Shown here piece after piece: positions 8,527-16,363 of a stretch of 31,976 bases of DNA. A program made the translations under genes and the position numbers. Within the stretch, counting starts at the first letter, position 1. Every line of letters starts with the position of its first letter. The DNA comes from Syntrophus sp964555065 (GTDB lineage Bacteria > Desulfobacterota > Syntrophia > Syntrophales > Syntrophaceae). Under the pieces are notes generated by a model. It ran no database searches, was not told the DNA's origin, and saw nothing but the letters and a program-made list of their open reading frames with translations. The DNA lies in contig CAZKRB010000036.1 in the NCBI GenBank assembly GCA_964555065.1, positions 1 through 31,976 on the forward strand. Reading direction: 5' to 3'.

Positions 8527-8707
8527 GAGGATGTCCTTGCGGGCCGGATCGAATTCCCGGCCGTCTTCCTTCGGTTCCCGGCATCGGCGACCTGCCGAAA
8601 CCCGTCCCCTGACAATGCCGGTCCGGCGGCCTCTTCTCCACTCGGTCGCCTCGATGCCCTGTTGAAGGCGACCGGGCCTGAAATAACGGCCGCGGAAGGA
8701 GACTTCC

Positions 8708-10033
8708 ATGTTGTTTTCCAGAAAGGAAATCGGCCCTTTCGTGGCGCGGAGCTGGCAGGTCGCCTGGCCCATGACCCTGATCATGTTCTTCGAGTTCCTG
8801 ATCAGCCTGACGGATGTCTACATCGCGGGGAAGGTCAATAAGGAAGTCCAGGCCGCTTACGGTTTTGTCGCCCAGGTCTATTTCATTTTCATTGTGGCGG
8901 CCAACGCCTTTTCCGCCGGCGCCGTTGCCGTCGTTTCCCGGCTGTTTACTTCGTCCGCTGCCGAAGGGGGAACGGCTCTGGGCAACGCGGTCTTTTCCTC
9001 CCTGGCCACCACGGCGGCCATCGGTATTTTCTTCAGTGGAATCGGGGAGCTTCTGGCCCCCGAGATCGTCGATTTCGTCAATATCCCCGCGGAACTGAAA
9101 CCCTTCGTCCTGTCTCTCACCCGGATCTATGCCGTGGGGCTGCTGTTTCATTGCCTGCTCATCAACGGAAACGCCATTCTGCGCTCCTGCGGCCGGGTCA
9201 GGGATTCGCTGAAGACGATGGCCCTGGTCTGCGTCCTCAATATCCCGTTGAACTTCTTCTTCGTTTTTTCCACGCCCCTGGGATTCCGCGGCATTGCCCT
9301 GGCCACGGCATCCAGCGTCTTTGTCGGCAGTATTGTGAATCTCCGGCTCGTGCAGGGCCTGATCCCCGACGGCAAACGGTTTTCGGCGGCCATTGTGAAG
9401 AAAATCGCCGGGATCGGCTGGCCGCTGGGTCTGCTCCAGATCCTGTGGCAGCTTGCCTCCATGGTCCTGTTCCTCATCCTCAGCGCCCTTCCGGAACACA
9501 GCGTGGAGATCCTGGCGGCCTTCACGACGGGGCTGCGGATCGAGGCGGCCATCTACCTGCCCGCCTTTGCGTTCAATATGGCCAACGCCGTGATCATCGG
9601 GAACCTCCTGGGGAAGGAAAAGCATGAGGAAGCCTTTCGCAGCGGCCTCATGACGGCCGCCATCGGGGTTGCCGTCGTCACCCTGCTGACCCTCGTCGTC
9701 ATCGGCAGCGCCCGCTGGATCGTGCCGCTTCTTTCCCACAACCCGAGGGTCATTCAGGAGAGCATCACCTACATTTACATCAGCATGATCAGCGAACCCT
9801 TCATGGCGTGGGGGATGATTCTGAGCGGAGGACTCAACGGCGCCGGCGATACCCGGGGGGTGATGGTCCGGATTGCCCTGAGCGTCTGGCTGGTGCGGAT
9901 TCCCCTCTGCTTTCTCCTGGTGGTCGTGCTGGGATTCGGGGCGACTTCGGTGTGGTGGTCGATGAACGCCTCCCAGCTCGTCCAGGCGCTGCTGCTGACC
10001 CGGCGCTATTTCCAGCGGCGGTGGCTGCAATAA
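8708..10033 (+). CDS. MATE family efflux transporter
   Basis: This 441-residue polytopic protein has about twelve hydrophobic segments in two pseudo-repeated halves, as in multidrug and toxic-compound extrusion antiporters that use Na+ or H+ gradients. Family features include WPMTLIMFFEFLISLTDVYI near the N-terminus, GNAILRSCGR in the first half and the matching GGLNGAGDTRG in the second. The ATG at 8708 has an AAGGAG ribosome site at 8696-8701 with 6-base spacing. The gene is followed by a stem-loop and then by the abrupt change to AT-rich DNA, so it marks the left edge of the native backbone. The substrate cannot be inferred. Confidence 0.92.
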   Translation: MLFSRKEIGPFVARSWQVAWPMTLIMFFEFLISLTDVYIAGKVNKEVQAAYGFVAQVYFIFIVAANAFSAGAVAVVSRLFTSSAAEGGTALGNAVFSSLATTAAIGIFFSGIGELLAPEIVDFVNIPAELKPFVLSLTRIYAVGLLFHCLLINGNAILRSCGRVRDSLKTMALVCVLNIPLNFFFVFSTPLGFRGIALATASSVFVGSIVNLRLVQGLIPDGKRFSAAIVKKIAGIGWPLGLLQILWQLASMVLFLILSALPEHSVEILAAFTTGLRIEAAIYLPAFAFNMANAVIIGNLLGKEKHEEAFRSGLMTAAIGVAVVTLLTLVVIGSARWIVPLLSHNPRVIQESITYIYISMISEPFMAWGMILSGGLNGAGDTRGVMVRIALSVWLVRIPLCFLLVVVLGFGATSVWWSMNASQLVQALLLTRRYFQRRWLQ

Positions 10034-10056
10034 GGCGCGGCTTCCCCCCGACGGTA

Positions 10057-10073
10057 CCCTCCGTTCCGGAGGG
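10057..10073 (+). terminator. Stem-loop after the MATE gene
   Basis: CCCTCCG, a TTC loop and CGGAGGG form a perfect 7-bp GC-rich stem 23 bases after the MATE stop. No clear U-tract follows, so it is only a candidate terminator or mRNA-stabilising hairpin. It sits just before the AT-rich island. Confidence 0.4.
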
Positions 10074-10158
10074 CGGCTGCTGGATAAATCCCCGATATAA
10101 ATTTTCAAGCTCGATCAGATTGGTTGTGGGGGCATGAATGTGATATAACCGATTATAA

Positions 10159-11103
10159 TTACAGCCTATTTATGTTTAGAAGTGTATTATAAACTAAATG
10201 CCAAAACTCTATGCAAATATTGGGTAAAGTCTCATTTATTTTAATGTCATTATTAAAGAAATGTTTTCTATTCCTCACCTTTAGGAGTGATCCACTTTCA
10301 TTAATGTCTGGTTGAAAAATAAATTTTTCTATTACTTGTTGATCTTTGGTTATGTAGAAAATCTTTGGATTTGGTTCCCAACTTGAATTATGTATCAATT
10401 CATGTCTCAAAGAAATAATAGTTTTAATAATGGTTGAATCGTCAAATATTGTTCCTTTCTTATTCAAATTTTTTATTTTATGCTTATCACCATAAACAAT
10501 ATTTAAAGATTTTAATTTTGGCCATGATGTATAGTCAGTAGGCATGTTCTCAAATTGATAGGCAACTTTAGTTAACAAATCTAAGATTGCATAACTATTT
10601 GAAAAGATTTCGTTTAAAATACTGAAGACAACATCAGTCCTTCCACCTGACATCCAATAAGTTCCTTCATTTTCTATATGAAACTCGATGTTAATCTCAC
10701 ATAAGAATTTATAAAATTGGATAAATAGTGAATTGGATGTGTTTATTCTATTTTGCAAACTACTCAATAAAGAATTACAATCAGAGAGAAATAATTCTTT
10801 GTTATAATCATTATTCCTGGAATTCTGGATTAATTTATCAAACTCGTCTTTTGAAAAGCAACAGTCTGAATCTATTCCAGCCTGACCTAACCAGAGAGGG
10901 AAATATGAAATTATCGAATAGTATTCTTCTAGGTCTGAAAAAATCAATTCGGTGAATTTATCATAAAGAGTAATACAAATATGTTCTATCTCATAAAAAA
11001 TTTCGGAACCTTCATAAATAATAGTTCCATCAAGATCGAACAGATGAAAGCCTTCAACTTGACACTGATCATCTTTTTGTATTCCAGATGTTGTATATTT
11101 CAT
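10159..11103 (-). CDS. Hypothetical protein with HEPN-like RHELIH motif
   Basis: I do not recognise this 314-residue protein as a named family. It is AT-rich and acidic, with no signal peptide or membrane segment. The C-terminal half is predicted mostly helical and carries IISLRHELIHNSSW, in which Arg233 and His238 make the R-x4-H pattern of HEPN-fold ribonucleases and nucleotidyltransferase partners. A helical stretch around 160-185 precedes it, as expected for HEPN bundles. Near the N-terminus, residues 21-30 read LFDLDGTIIY, which resembles HAD motif I, but no other HAD motif is evident and the match may be coincidental. It lies 47 bases downstream of the Mrr-like gene on the same strand and is probably co-transcribed. 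No clear ribosome site precedes the ATG. A defence or toxin role is inferred from context only. Confidence 0.72.
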   Translation of the reverse strand: MKYTTSGIQKDDQCQVEGFHLFDLDGTIIYEGSEIFYEIEHICITLYDKFTELIFSDLEEYYSIISYFPLWLGQAGIDSDCCFSKDEFDKLIQNSRNNDYNKELFLSDCNSLLSSLQNRINTSNSLFIQFYKFLCEINIEFHIENEGTYWMSGGRTDVVFSILNEIFSNSYAILDLLTKVAYQFENMPTDYTSWPKLKSLNIVYGDKHKIKNLNKKGTIFDDSTIIKTIISLRHELIHNSSWEPNPKIFYITKDQQVIEKFIFQPDINESGSLLKVRNRKHFFNNDIKINETLPNICIEFWHLVYNTLLNINRL

Positions 11104-11150
11104 TTTATGTCAAAAGTTAGGATAAATGGACAGAGCTCGGATGCGATTCA

Positions 11151-12029
11151 TTAATTAGCTTCGAAAAAATTATCATCAACAACTTTTACTTCATAAACAT
11201 CTTGCACTTGAACTCCAACACTATACTGATATAAAAGGTCTACTAATCTCTTTCCATCAATCAGAATTATTGTGTGGTGCGCATCATGTGCTTTCTTTTT
11301 TGCTGAATCATCAAATTCAGAGGTTGTTACAAAAACCCCTTTTGTTGTATCGCCGCTCATTGCTCCTATAAAATTTCGAATTTCTTTTTCTCGAACCTTA
11401 TTTTCATTATATCGTTTTGCTTGAATATAGATTTTTTCAAGACCTAATTGATCCTGATTGATTATTCCGTCAATCCCACCGTCACCTGATTTTGATGTTT
11501 CAATAAATTCACCATAACCCATTTTAGACAACAAAATAAGGATCACTTTTTCAAAGTAAAATGGATCTATGTTCTTGAGTTTTTCCAGTAAATCAGATTT
11601 TACCTGTGCTTCAATCGCTGAAAATCCGGAGTCTATCAGGTCTTGTGGTGAAGATCCTTCTTTTTCCAGGTCCTTCAAACCTTTCGTTTTTTCTTCTTTG
11701 TAAAAAATGAGTAAGCCCGATTCGTCTACTATATTCTTCAAATTAACTTTATCTGTGTTAACTTCTTTCCCTTTTTTGGTGATCTGTACTTTTCCTCTTT
11801 CAGGATAATGAAGATATCCTGCTTTTTTCAAATATGATTTTCCCCAGGCGATTCTATTAAGTATTAAAAGGTCCCCGCTTTTCGTTTTCTTTTCTAATTC
11901 TTCCTTTGGCAGGTTCGAATAGTAGTTATCGAATATTTTATTAAGTAGTTCCCTGTGATGGATTATTTTGCCGTCAGCAAGAGTTTCAAGGATCGGAATA
12001 AATGTTTCATGAAATTTTGGCATATCCAT
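11151..12029 (-). CDS. mrr: Mrr-type restriction endonuclease
   Basis: This 292-residue protein matches the two-domain layout of Mrr, a type IV enzyme that cleaves modified or foreign DNA. An N-terminal Mrr_N winged-helix-like domain (about 1-95, including HHRELLNKIFD and WGKSYLKKAGYL) is followed by a PD-(D/E)xK catalytic domain. Catalytic elements are visible: FEKVILILLSKMGYG, then SGDGGIDGII with the metal-binding Asp, then YIQAKRY as the QxK half-site, and a distal GVFVTTSEF strand. The length is close to E. coli Mrr (about 300 residues), so it appears intact. The ATG at 12029 has GGGAG about 10 bases upstream; an in-frame ATG at 12023 is possible. It lies in AT-rich DNA unlike the rest of the window, upstream of and co-directional with the HEPN-like gene. 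No methyltransferase is nearby, as expected for a type IV system. Confidence 0.9.
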   Translation of the reverse strand: MDMPKFHETFIPILETLADGKIIHHRELLNKIFDNYYSNLPKEELEKKTKSGDLLILNRIAWGKSYLKKAGYLHYPERGKVQITKKGKEVNTDKVNLKNIVDESGLLIFYKEEKTKGLKDLEKEGSSPQDLIDSGFSAIEAQVKSDLLEKLKNIDPFYFEKVILILLSKMGYGEFIETSKSGDGGIDGIINQDQLGLEKIYIQAKRYNENKVREKEIRNFIGAMSGDTTKGVFVTTSEFDDSAKKKAHDAHHTIILIDGKRLVDLLYQYSVGVQVQDVYEVKVVDDNFFEAN

Positions 12030-12087
12030 AAATATTTATCTCCCAGATTTCACTTAATAAAAAAATGGTCTTTTGTTTGCGGTAAGT

Positions 12088-12117
12088 ATGATAAATTAAA
12101 TTATGTCATAATTACAA
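12088..12117 (-). promoter_or_regulatory. Predicted promoter of the mrr/HEPN-like pair
   Basis: On the minus strand TTGTAA (12117-12112) and TATCAT (12093-12088) are 18 bases apart in AT-rich DNA. The start point would be near 12081, about 50 bases before the mrr ATG. An imperfect palindrome overlaps the -10 region and could be an operator. In AT-rich sequence such matches are common, so confidence is low. Confidence 0.3.
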
Positions 12118-12496
12118 GAAAATAATGACAGCATCAGATCTCCCCACCATTTATTTTCTTCAAAAAACTGTACTTCGTTTCGCAACCAAGCTGACAGAAC
12201 AATCAAAATCAGTGAAAGGAGAAGGCAGTAAATAGAAAAGGAAATGAAATCGATTGTAGATCCGAAGAGTATTATTGTTGAAGAGTTGAATTCAGTGAAC
12301 TCAGGGAAGTGGTTGTTGCATTGAGTGAATCGGGAAACAATCCCTTTTCAGGATCATAGTTATGATAGCGGTCGCATGGGCGGTACATTCCCCGGACATT
12401 TAGTTTTCGCTGGGAAATAGGGGGATCACTTTCCTCTGATTCCCCGGATCGAGGCTTCCTCTGCCCGGTGTCTTCTTTATTCAAAAAGCGGCGATA

Positions 12497-12525
12497 TTGA
12501 CAGCACCGGAAGTTAAGGCTAGAGT
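12497..12525 (+). promoter_or_regulatory. Predicted sigma-70 promoter of the CDF exporter
   Basis: A perfect TTGACA (12497-12502) and TAGAGT (12520-12525) are separated by 17 bases. Transcription would start near 12532, giving a leader of about 39 bases to the ATG at 12571. The promoter could also drive the histidine kinase and Hpt genes, which follow closely. Confidence 0.5.
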
Positions 12526-12570
12526 GAACTAAGGCAGGCAACGAAGCTGCAACCCGCCAAGAGGCCGACC

Positions 12571-13491
12571 ATGACGGAAGAACATCACCATCACCATCAC
12601 GAAGGGATTGCCATGGGGAAGAGACTTGTGGTGACCATGGTGCTGAATCTGCTGATTCCGGTGGTCCAGTTTATCGGCGGCGCGCTGTCCGGCAGTATGG
12701 CCCTGATCAGTGACGCCGTCCACAACCTCAGTGATCTGTCTTCCCTGCTGATCAGTTACGTGGCCCTGCGCCTGGGGGAACGCCAGCCGACGGCTACCCA
12801 GACCTTCGGCTATAAGCGCCTGGAAGTCCTGGCGGCGCTCCTGAACGCGGCCCTGCTCTATGGAGCCGGAATTTATATCGCCCTCGAGGGCTGGCAGCGC
12901 CTTTGGAAGCCGGAACCGATCGCGGGTCAGCTGGTCATCTGGATCGCCCTGTTCGGCATGGTGGGGAATGCCTTTTCCACCGTGCTGCTCCATGCGGGGG
13001 CGAAATCCAATGTGAACATCCGCAGCGCCTTTCTCCATATGCTCTCCGACACCCTGGCCTCCCTCGGCGTCGTGGCTCTCGGCGTCCTCTGGCTTTACAA
13101 GCCCTGGTACTGGCTGGATCCCATCGTTTCCTGGGCGATTGTCGCCTTGATTTTTTTCGGCAACTGGGGGATTCTCAAGGAGACTTACCAGATCCTCATG
13201 AATGCAACCCCTCCCGGCCTCGATGTGGAGGAGATCAAAGGAGCCGTCGAGTCCCTGGAGGGAATCGACGAGATGCATCATATTCATGTCTGGACGCTTT
13301 TCCCCAGCCAGGCGGCCCTTGCCGCCCAGGTCATCGTGAATGACCAGATGCTCAGCCAGGTGAACTGCCTGGCGGACCAGGTTCGCGATCTTCTGTCTCA
13401 ACGATTCGGAATCGATCACGCGACGCTGCAATTTGAAATTCGGACCTGCGACACGTCGCTTTTGTGCTGCCTGCCGCGAGAAAACCACTGA
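12571..13491 (+). CDS. Cation diffusion facilitator (CDF) metal exporter, CzcD/ZitB-like
   Basis: This 306-residue inner-membrane protein should export Zn2+ or related divalent metals in exchange for protons. Six hydrophobic segments cover about 17-215, followed by a cytoplasmic ferredoxin-like domain (about 220-300) with HHIHVWTL, typical of zinc-binding CDF tails. The intramembrane site is seen as two HxxxD motifs, His51/Asp55 in AVHNLSD and His156/Asp160 in HMLSD, the zinc-preferring pattern. TFGYKRLEVLAAL is a strong family marker. The N-terminus begins MTEE followed by six consecutive histidines, a naturally encoded metal-binding tag. AAGAGG at 12559-12564 can serve as ribosome site. The histidine kinase gene begins 21 bases after its stop, which suggests co-transcription. 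Confidence 0.95.
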   Translation: MTEEHHHHHHEGIAMGKRLVVTMVLNLLIPVVQFIGGALSGSMALISDAVHNLSDLSSLLISYVALRLGERQPTATQTFGYKRLEVLAALLNAALLYGAGIYIALEGWQRLWKPEPIAGQLVIWIALFGMVGNAFSTVLLHAGAKSNVNIRSAFLHMLSDTLASLGVVALGVLWLYKPWYWLDPIVSWAIVALIFFGNWGILKETYQILMNATPPGLDVEEIKGAVESLEGIDEMHHIHVWTLFPSQAALAAQVIVNDQMLSQVNCLADQVRDLLSQRFGIDHATLQFEIRTCDTSLLCCLPRENH

Positions 13492-13512
13492 AAAGAACAC
13501 CCTTTTTCCATC

Positions 13513-15567
13513 ATGATGAACCTTACGGAAGTACTCCAGAAATACCATAAACAGTTATCCCGGCAGATGGGGGAATCCCTTCATCGTGAGGTCAGCAATC
13601 GCTATTCCCGCCGCCCTCTGGAAGAGCTTTTAAAGACCACCTCGAAAGCCGCCGAGGCCAACTTTGCCGTGCTGGTGTACAAGGACTTCTCCAAACTGGA
13701 TGCCTTTATTGCCGAAATCAGCGAAAAGAGGCTCGGGGGCGGTTTCTCTCTTTCTGAAGTCCAGCACGCCTTTGAAATCTACCGTACGCTCCTGCTTCCC
13801 ATCCTTGTAAAAGAACTGAAAGGCGACGCCCTGCTTGATGCTCTGCAGAGTCTCAATGATTGTATGAGTTACACCATCTACCGGTTCAGCGACTATTTTC
13901 TGAGCCAGGCGGAGCAGGCGCTGCTGAAAGCCAAGGATGAGGCGGAAAGCGCGAATCTCGCGAAAACGGATTTTCTGGCCAGTATGAGCCATGAAATCCG
14001 CACGCCCATGAACGCCATCATCGGCATGGCGGAACTGCTTCTCGAAACGCCCCTCTCCGCCGAACAGCAGCACTATGTGGAAATCTTCCGCAACGCCGGT
14101 GAAAATCTTCTCAACATCATCAACGACATTCTGGACCTTTCCAAGGTGGAGGCCGGACACCTGGAACTGGAGTTCACCGATTTCGATCTGGTGGAAGTCG
14201 TGGAACGGACCGCCGACGAGCTGGCCATCCGCGCCCACAAGAAGAACCTGGAGCTGGCCTGCCATATTCTCCCCGACGTTCCGGTCCAACTGATCGGCGA
14301 TCCCATCCGGCTGCGGCAGATCCTGGTCAATCTGATCGGAAATGCCATCAAGTTTACGGAGAAGGGCGAGGTGGTCGTCCACGTGACGGAGTCTCCGGAA
14401 GAAAACACCTGCCTCCCGAAGGGGGAGGACGATGGCGGTGAACGCGTGAAATTTCTGTTTTCCGTCGCCGACACGGGCATCGGGATTCCCCGGGATAAAA
14501 TTGAACAGGTTTTCGAGAAGTTCACCCAGGTGGATTCATCCCCGACCCGCCGGTACGGGGGAACGGGGCTCGGACTTTCCATTGCTCGCCGCCTCGTGGA
14601 GCTGATGGGCGGGCGGATCTGGGTCGAAAGCGAAGAGGGGAAGGGGACCACCGTCTTCTTTACCGCCTGCTTCGGCGTCCGGAAGGAGCCCCGGAAAGCG
14701 ACAGAGATTGCCGAATGTTATGAGGGAATGATCATCGGGTTGAGAGCCCTCATCATCGACGATAACGCCACCAACCGGATGATTCTCCGGGAAATGCTCA
14801 CCGCCCTGGGCGGGAGCCCGTCCGAGGCGGAAGACGGAGAAAGCGGACTGGTCGAGATGCAGGCGGCCTGGGAGACAGAGAACCCCTATGATCTGGTGTT
14901 GCTGGACTACCATATGCCCGGCCTCGATGGCTTCGGGGTCGCCCGGCTCATCCAGGAAAATCCCGCTCTTGCGGGTACGGCGATCCTCATGCTCACCTCG
15001 GATCTGGGAAGAGGCGATTCCCATCGCTTCCGTGAACTGGGCATCCGGGGTCATTTGATGAAGCCGATCCGCCGTGCCGATCTCAGGGATGCCGTTCTGG
15101 CGGCACTGGGCAGGGGAAGAGCCGCTCATCAGGAACCCGCTCCGGCGCCACTGCCGGAGGCCGCCCCCGCATCCGGACGGCCGCTTCAGATCCTGCTGGC
15201 CGAAGACTCCGAAGATAATCGCCAACTGCTCCTCTCGTTTCTCAAACGCCAGCCCTACCGGATTGAAGTCGCCGAAAACGGGGCCATCGCCGTGGATAAA
15301 TTCAAGACCGGGTTCTATGACCTGGTCCTCATGGACATCCAGATGCCCGAAATGGATGGTTACACCGCGACCGGGGAAATCCGGAAATGGGAAAGGGAAC
15401 AGGCGCGGCACAAAACGCCGATCGTTGCCCTGACGGCCCATGCCTTTCAGGAAGATCGGGTGAAGAGCCTGGAGGCCGGCTGTGATGGACACCTGGTCAA
15501 GCCGATTAAAAAGGCGATCCTGCTGGACGCCATTCAGGAATTTACGAAGGAGGGAGCAGAACCATGA
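13513..15567 (+). CDS. Hybrid histidine kinase with two receiver domains and RsbRD-like N-terminus
   Basis: This 684-residue soluble sensor kinase has no membrane segments. Residues 1-135 form an all-helical domain resembling the RsbR/RsbRD N-terminal sensor region of stress-response regulators (moderate confidence). A short coiled coil (131-150) leads to the HisKA domain, with His160 in MSHEIRTPMN. The HATPase domain has N-box LVNLIGNAIKFT (Asn277), G1 DTGIGIP (from 320) and G2 GGTGLGLSI (from 349). Receiver 1 spans about 410-532 with Asp465 in LLDYHMPGLDG, and receiver 2 about 558-678 with Asp608 in LMDIQMPEMDG. Both keep the acidic pair, the Thr/Ser and the Lys, so both look active. Its stop overlaps the Hpt gene's start (ATGA). 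The set forms a His-Asp-His phosphorelay whose likely acceptor is the receiver-phosphatase encoded convergently. A second ATG lies at 13516. Confidence 0.93.
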   Translation: MMNLTEVLQKYHKQLSRQMGESLHREVSNRYSRRPLEELLKTTSKAAEANFAVLVYKDFSKLDAFIAEISEKRLGGGFSLSEVQHAFEIYRTLLLPILVKELKGDALLDALQSLNDCMSYTIYRFSDYFLSQAEQALLKAKDEAESANLAKTDFLASMSHEIRTPMNAIIGMAELLLETPLSAEQQHYVEIFRNAGENLLNIINDILDLSKVEAGHLELEFTDFDLVEVVERTADELAIRAHKKNLELACHILPDVPVQLIGDPIRLRQILVNLIGNAIKFTEKGEVVVHVTESPEENTCLPKGEDDGGERVKFLFSVADTGIGIPRDKIEQVFEKFTQVDSSPTRRYGGTGLGLSIARRLVELMGGRIWVESEEGKGTTVFFTACFGVRKEPRKATEIAECYEGMIIGLRALIIDDNATNRMILREMLTALGGSPSEAEDGESGLVEMQAAWETENPYDLVLLDYHMPGLDGFGVARLIQENPALAGTAILMLTSDLGRGDSHRFRELGIRGHLMKPIRRADLRDAVLAALGRGRAAHQEPAPAPLPEAAPASGRPLQILLAEDSEDNRQLLLSFLKRQPYRIEVAENGAIAVDKFKTGFYDLVLMDIQMPEMDGYTATGEIRKWEREQARHKTPIVALTAHAFQEDRVKSLEAGCDGHLVKPIKKAILLDAIQEFTKEGAEP

Positions 15568-15881
15568 CCCAGGAGCAGAAGCCGCCCATTGTCGTCCGGA
15601 TCGACCCGGATCTTGCCGATCTCATCCCCGGTTTTCTTAAAAATCGGCGCAAGGACATCACCGCCATTAAGAAGGCGCTGGAGCAGGGGGACCATGAAAC
15701 CATCCGGATTCTCGGGCACAGCATGAAAGGGTCCGGCGGCGGTTACGGGTTTGACGAGATCACCGAGCTGGGCCGATCCCTCGAACAGGCCGCCAAAAGC
15801 GGGGACGGGGAGGAGATCGGAAGGAAGACGGCGGAACTGTCGACGTACCTCGACCGTCTCCAGGTCGTCTATGAAGCGTAA
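15564..15881 (+). CDS. Hpt-domain phosphotransfer protein
   Basis: This 105-residue stand-alone histidine phosphotransfer protein has a single four-helix bundle. The motif GHSMKGSGGGYGF at 51-63 contains the phosphorylatable His52 in the canonical HxxKG...G context. The ATG at 15564 overlaps the TGA of the hybrid kinase, so the two are translationally coupled and presumably made in step. The expected role is to carry phosphate from a kinase receiver domain to another response regulator. The nearest candidate is the receiver domain (Asp53) of the SpoIIE-type phosphatase on the opposite strand. The gene ends 34 bases from the stop of the convergent RsbW-like gene. Confidence 0.92.
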   Translation: MTQEQKPPIVVRIDPDLADLIPGFLKNRRKDITAIKKALEQGDHETIRILGHSMKGSGGGYGFDEITELGRSLEQAAKSGDGEEIGRKTAELSTYLDRLQVVYEA

Positions 15882-15915
15882 ATTATTTGCAGGCCAGGGG
15901 GAGGATACCCGCTTT

Positions 15916-16359
15916 TCAGGCGAGCTGGCCCTGTTTCCGCAGGTACTTGCTCAGGGTGAGGACATTGCGTCCGCTGTCGGTCTCGTAGCTGACTTCGTCC
16001 ATGAGGGCGTGCATGATGAAGAGTCCCATGCCGCTTTCCGGGACGGTGTTCAGTTTCTGGGGATCGAAGCGCAGCAGCCGGACCTTTGTCGGCTGCATGC
16101 TTTCCCCCTGGTCGGAGATTTTAAAGGTGATCCGGTCCGGAAGAATCAGCACCTCCACTTCCACGAAATGTCCCGCTTCGGAATGGTAGGCGTGTTTCGT
16201 CGCGTTGTTCACCGCCTCCACGACACAGAGTTCAAGATGATAGCCGCTGACTTCATCGATGGCCAGGGCATTGGCGATGCCCCGCACGGCGCCCCCGATC
16301 AGGGCGACATTCTCGAGTCGGCTCTCCATGACCAGCTTGATTCTGCCCGTCTTTTCCAT
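15916..16359 (-). CDS. RsbW/SpoIIAB-like anti-sigma serine kinase
   Basis: This 147-residue GHKL-fold protein resembles the switch kinases RsbW and SpoIIAB, which bind a partner (often a sigma factor) and phosphorylate a STAS antagonist. The N-box reads ELCVVEAVNNATKHAY (Glu48, Asn51/Asn52), the G1 box is SDQGESM (Asp83), and the G2 box is ESGMGLFIMHALMDEV (from 108). The frame opens at 16419, but the ATG at 16359 lies four bases past the STAS gene stop and gives the usual N-terminus; the longer form would overlap that gene by about 56 bases. No strong ribosome site is seen, consistent with translational coupling. It is last in the unit glgP, phosphatase, STAS, kinase. No sigma factor gene is in the window, so its true partner is unknown. 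Confidence 0.88.
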   Translation of the reverse strand: MEKTGRIKLVMESRLENVALIGGAVRGIANALAIDEVSGYHLELCVVEAVNNATKHAYHSEAGHFVEVEVLILPDRITFKISDQGESMQPTKVRLLRFDPQKLNTVPESGMGLFIMHALMDEVSYETDSGRNVLTLSKYLRKQGQLA

Positions 16360-16363
16360 TTTT

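Larger units (their letters stand above)
10080..12560. other. AT-rich genomic island between MATE and CDF genes
   Basis: Base composition changes abruptly from GC-rich to strongly AT-rich near 10085. The AT-rich character persists to about 12330 and grades back to GC-rich by about 12560. Codon use in the two genes inside (many AAA, ATT and TTA codons) is unlike every other gene in the window, a classic sign of horizontal transfer. I see no integrase, transposase, tRNA target or obvious flanking direct repeats, so the route of entry is unknown. The cargo is an Mrr-type endonuclease and a HEPN-like protein, consistent with a small defence islet. Confidence 0.75.
12030..12570. other. Intergenic stretch upstream of mrr and CDF genes; no convincing gene
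   Basis: This 541-base divergent spacer is AT-rich at the mrr end and GC-rich at the CDF end. It holds candidate promoters for mrr and for the CDF gene. Between them are two very short plus-strand reading frames (12125-12235, 36 residues; 12244-12324, 26 residues, preceded by an AAAGGAA-like ribosome site) and an 89-residue minus-strand frame (12272-12541). None shows a recognisable domain. They may be remnants of a degraded gene or mobile element, or chance frames. Confidence 0.4.

Noticed and set aside
8417..10108. 563-residue open frame antisense to the MATE gene
   Set aside because: Its low-complexity, polar, Gly/Asp/His/Gln-rich composition is typical of an antisense shadow. The plus strand encodes an unmistakable MATE transporter.
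12272..12541. 89-residue minus-strand frame between mrr and the CDF gene
   Set aside because: It has no recognisable motif, no ribosome site and overlaps the predicted CDF promoter. It is kept only as part of the description of the gene-free stretch.
14371..14380. CACGTG inside the histidine kinase gene as a second parS site
   Set aside because: Only the central six bases match. The flanking TTT/AAA arms of parS are absent, and it lies in coding sequence.
15890..15933. Possible bidirectional terminator between the Hpt and RsbW-like genes
   Set aside because: Only a six-base GGCCAG/CTGGCC pairing with a long loop is present. It reaches into the RsbW-like coding end and has no U-tract.
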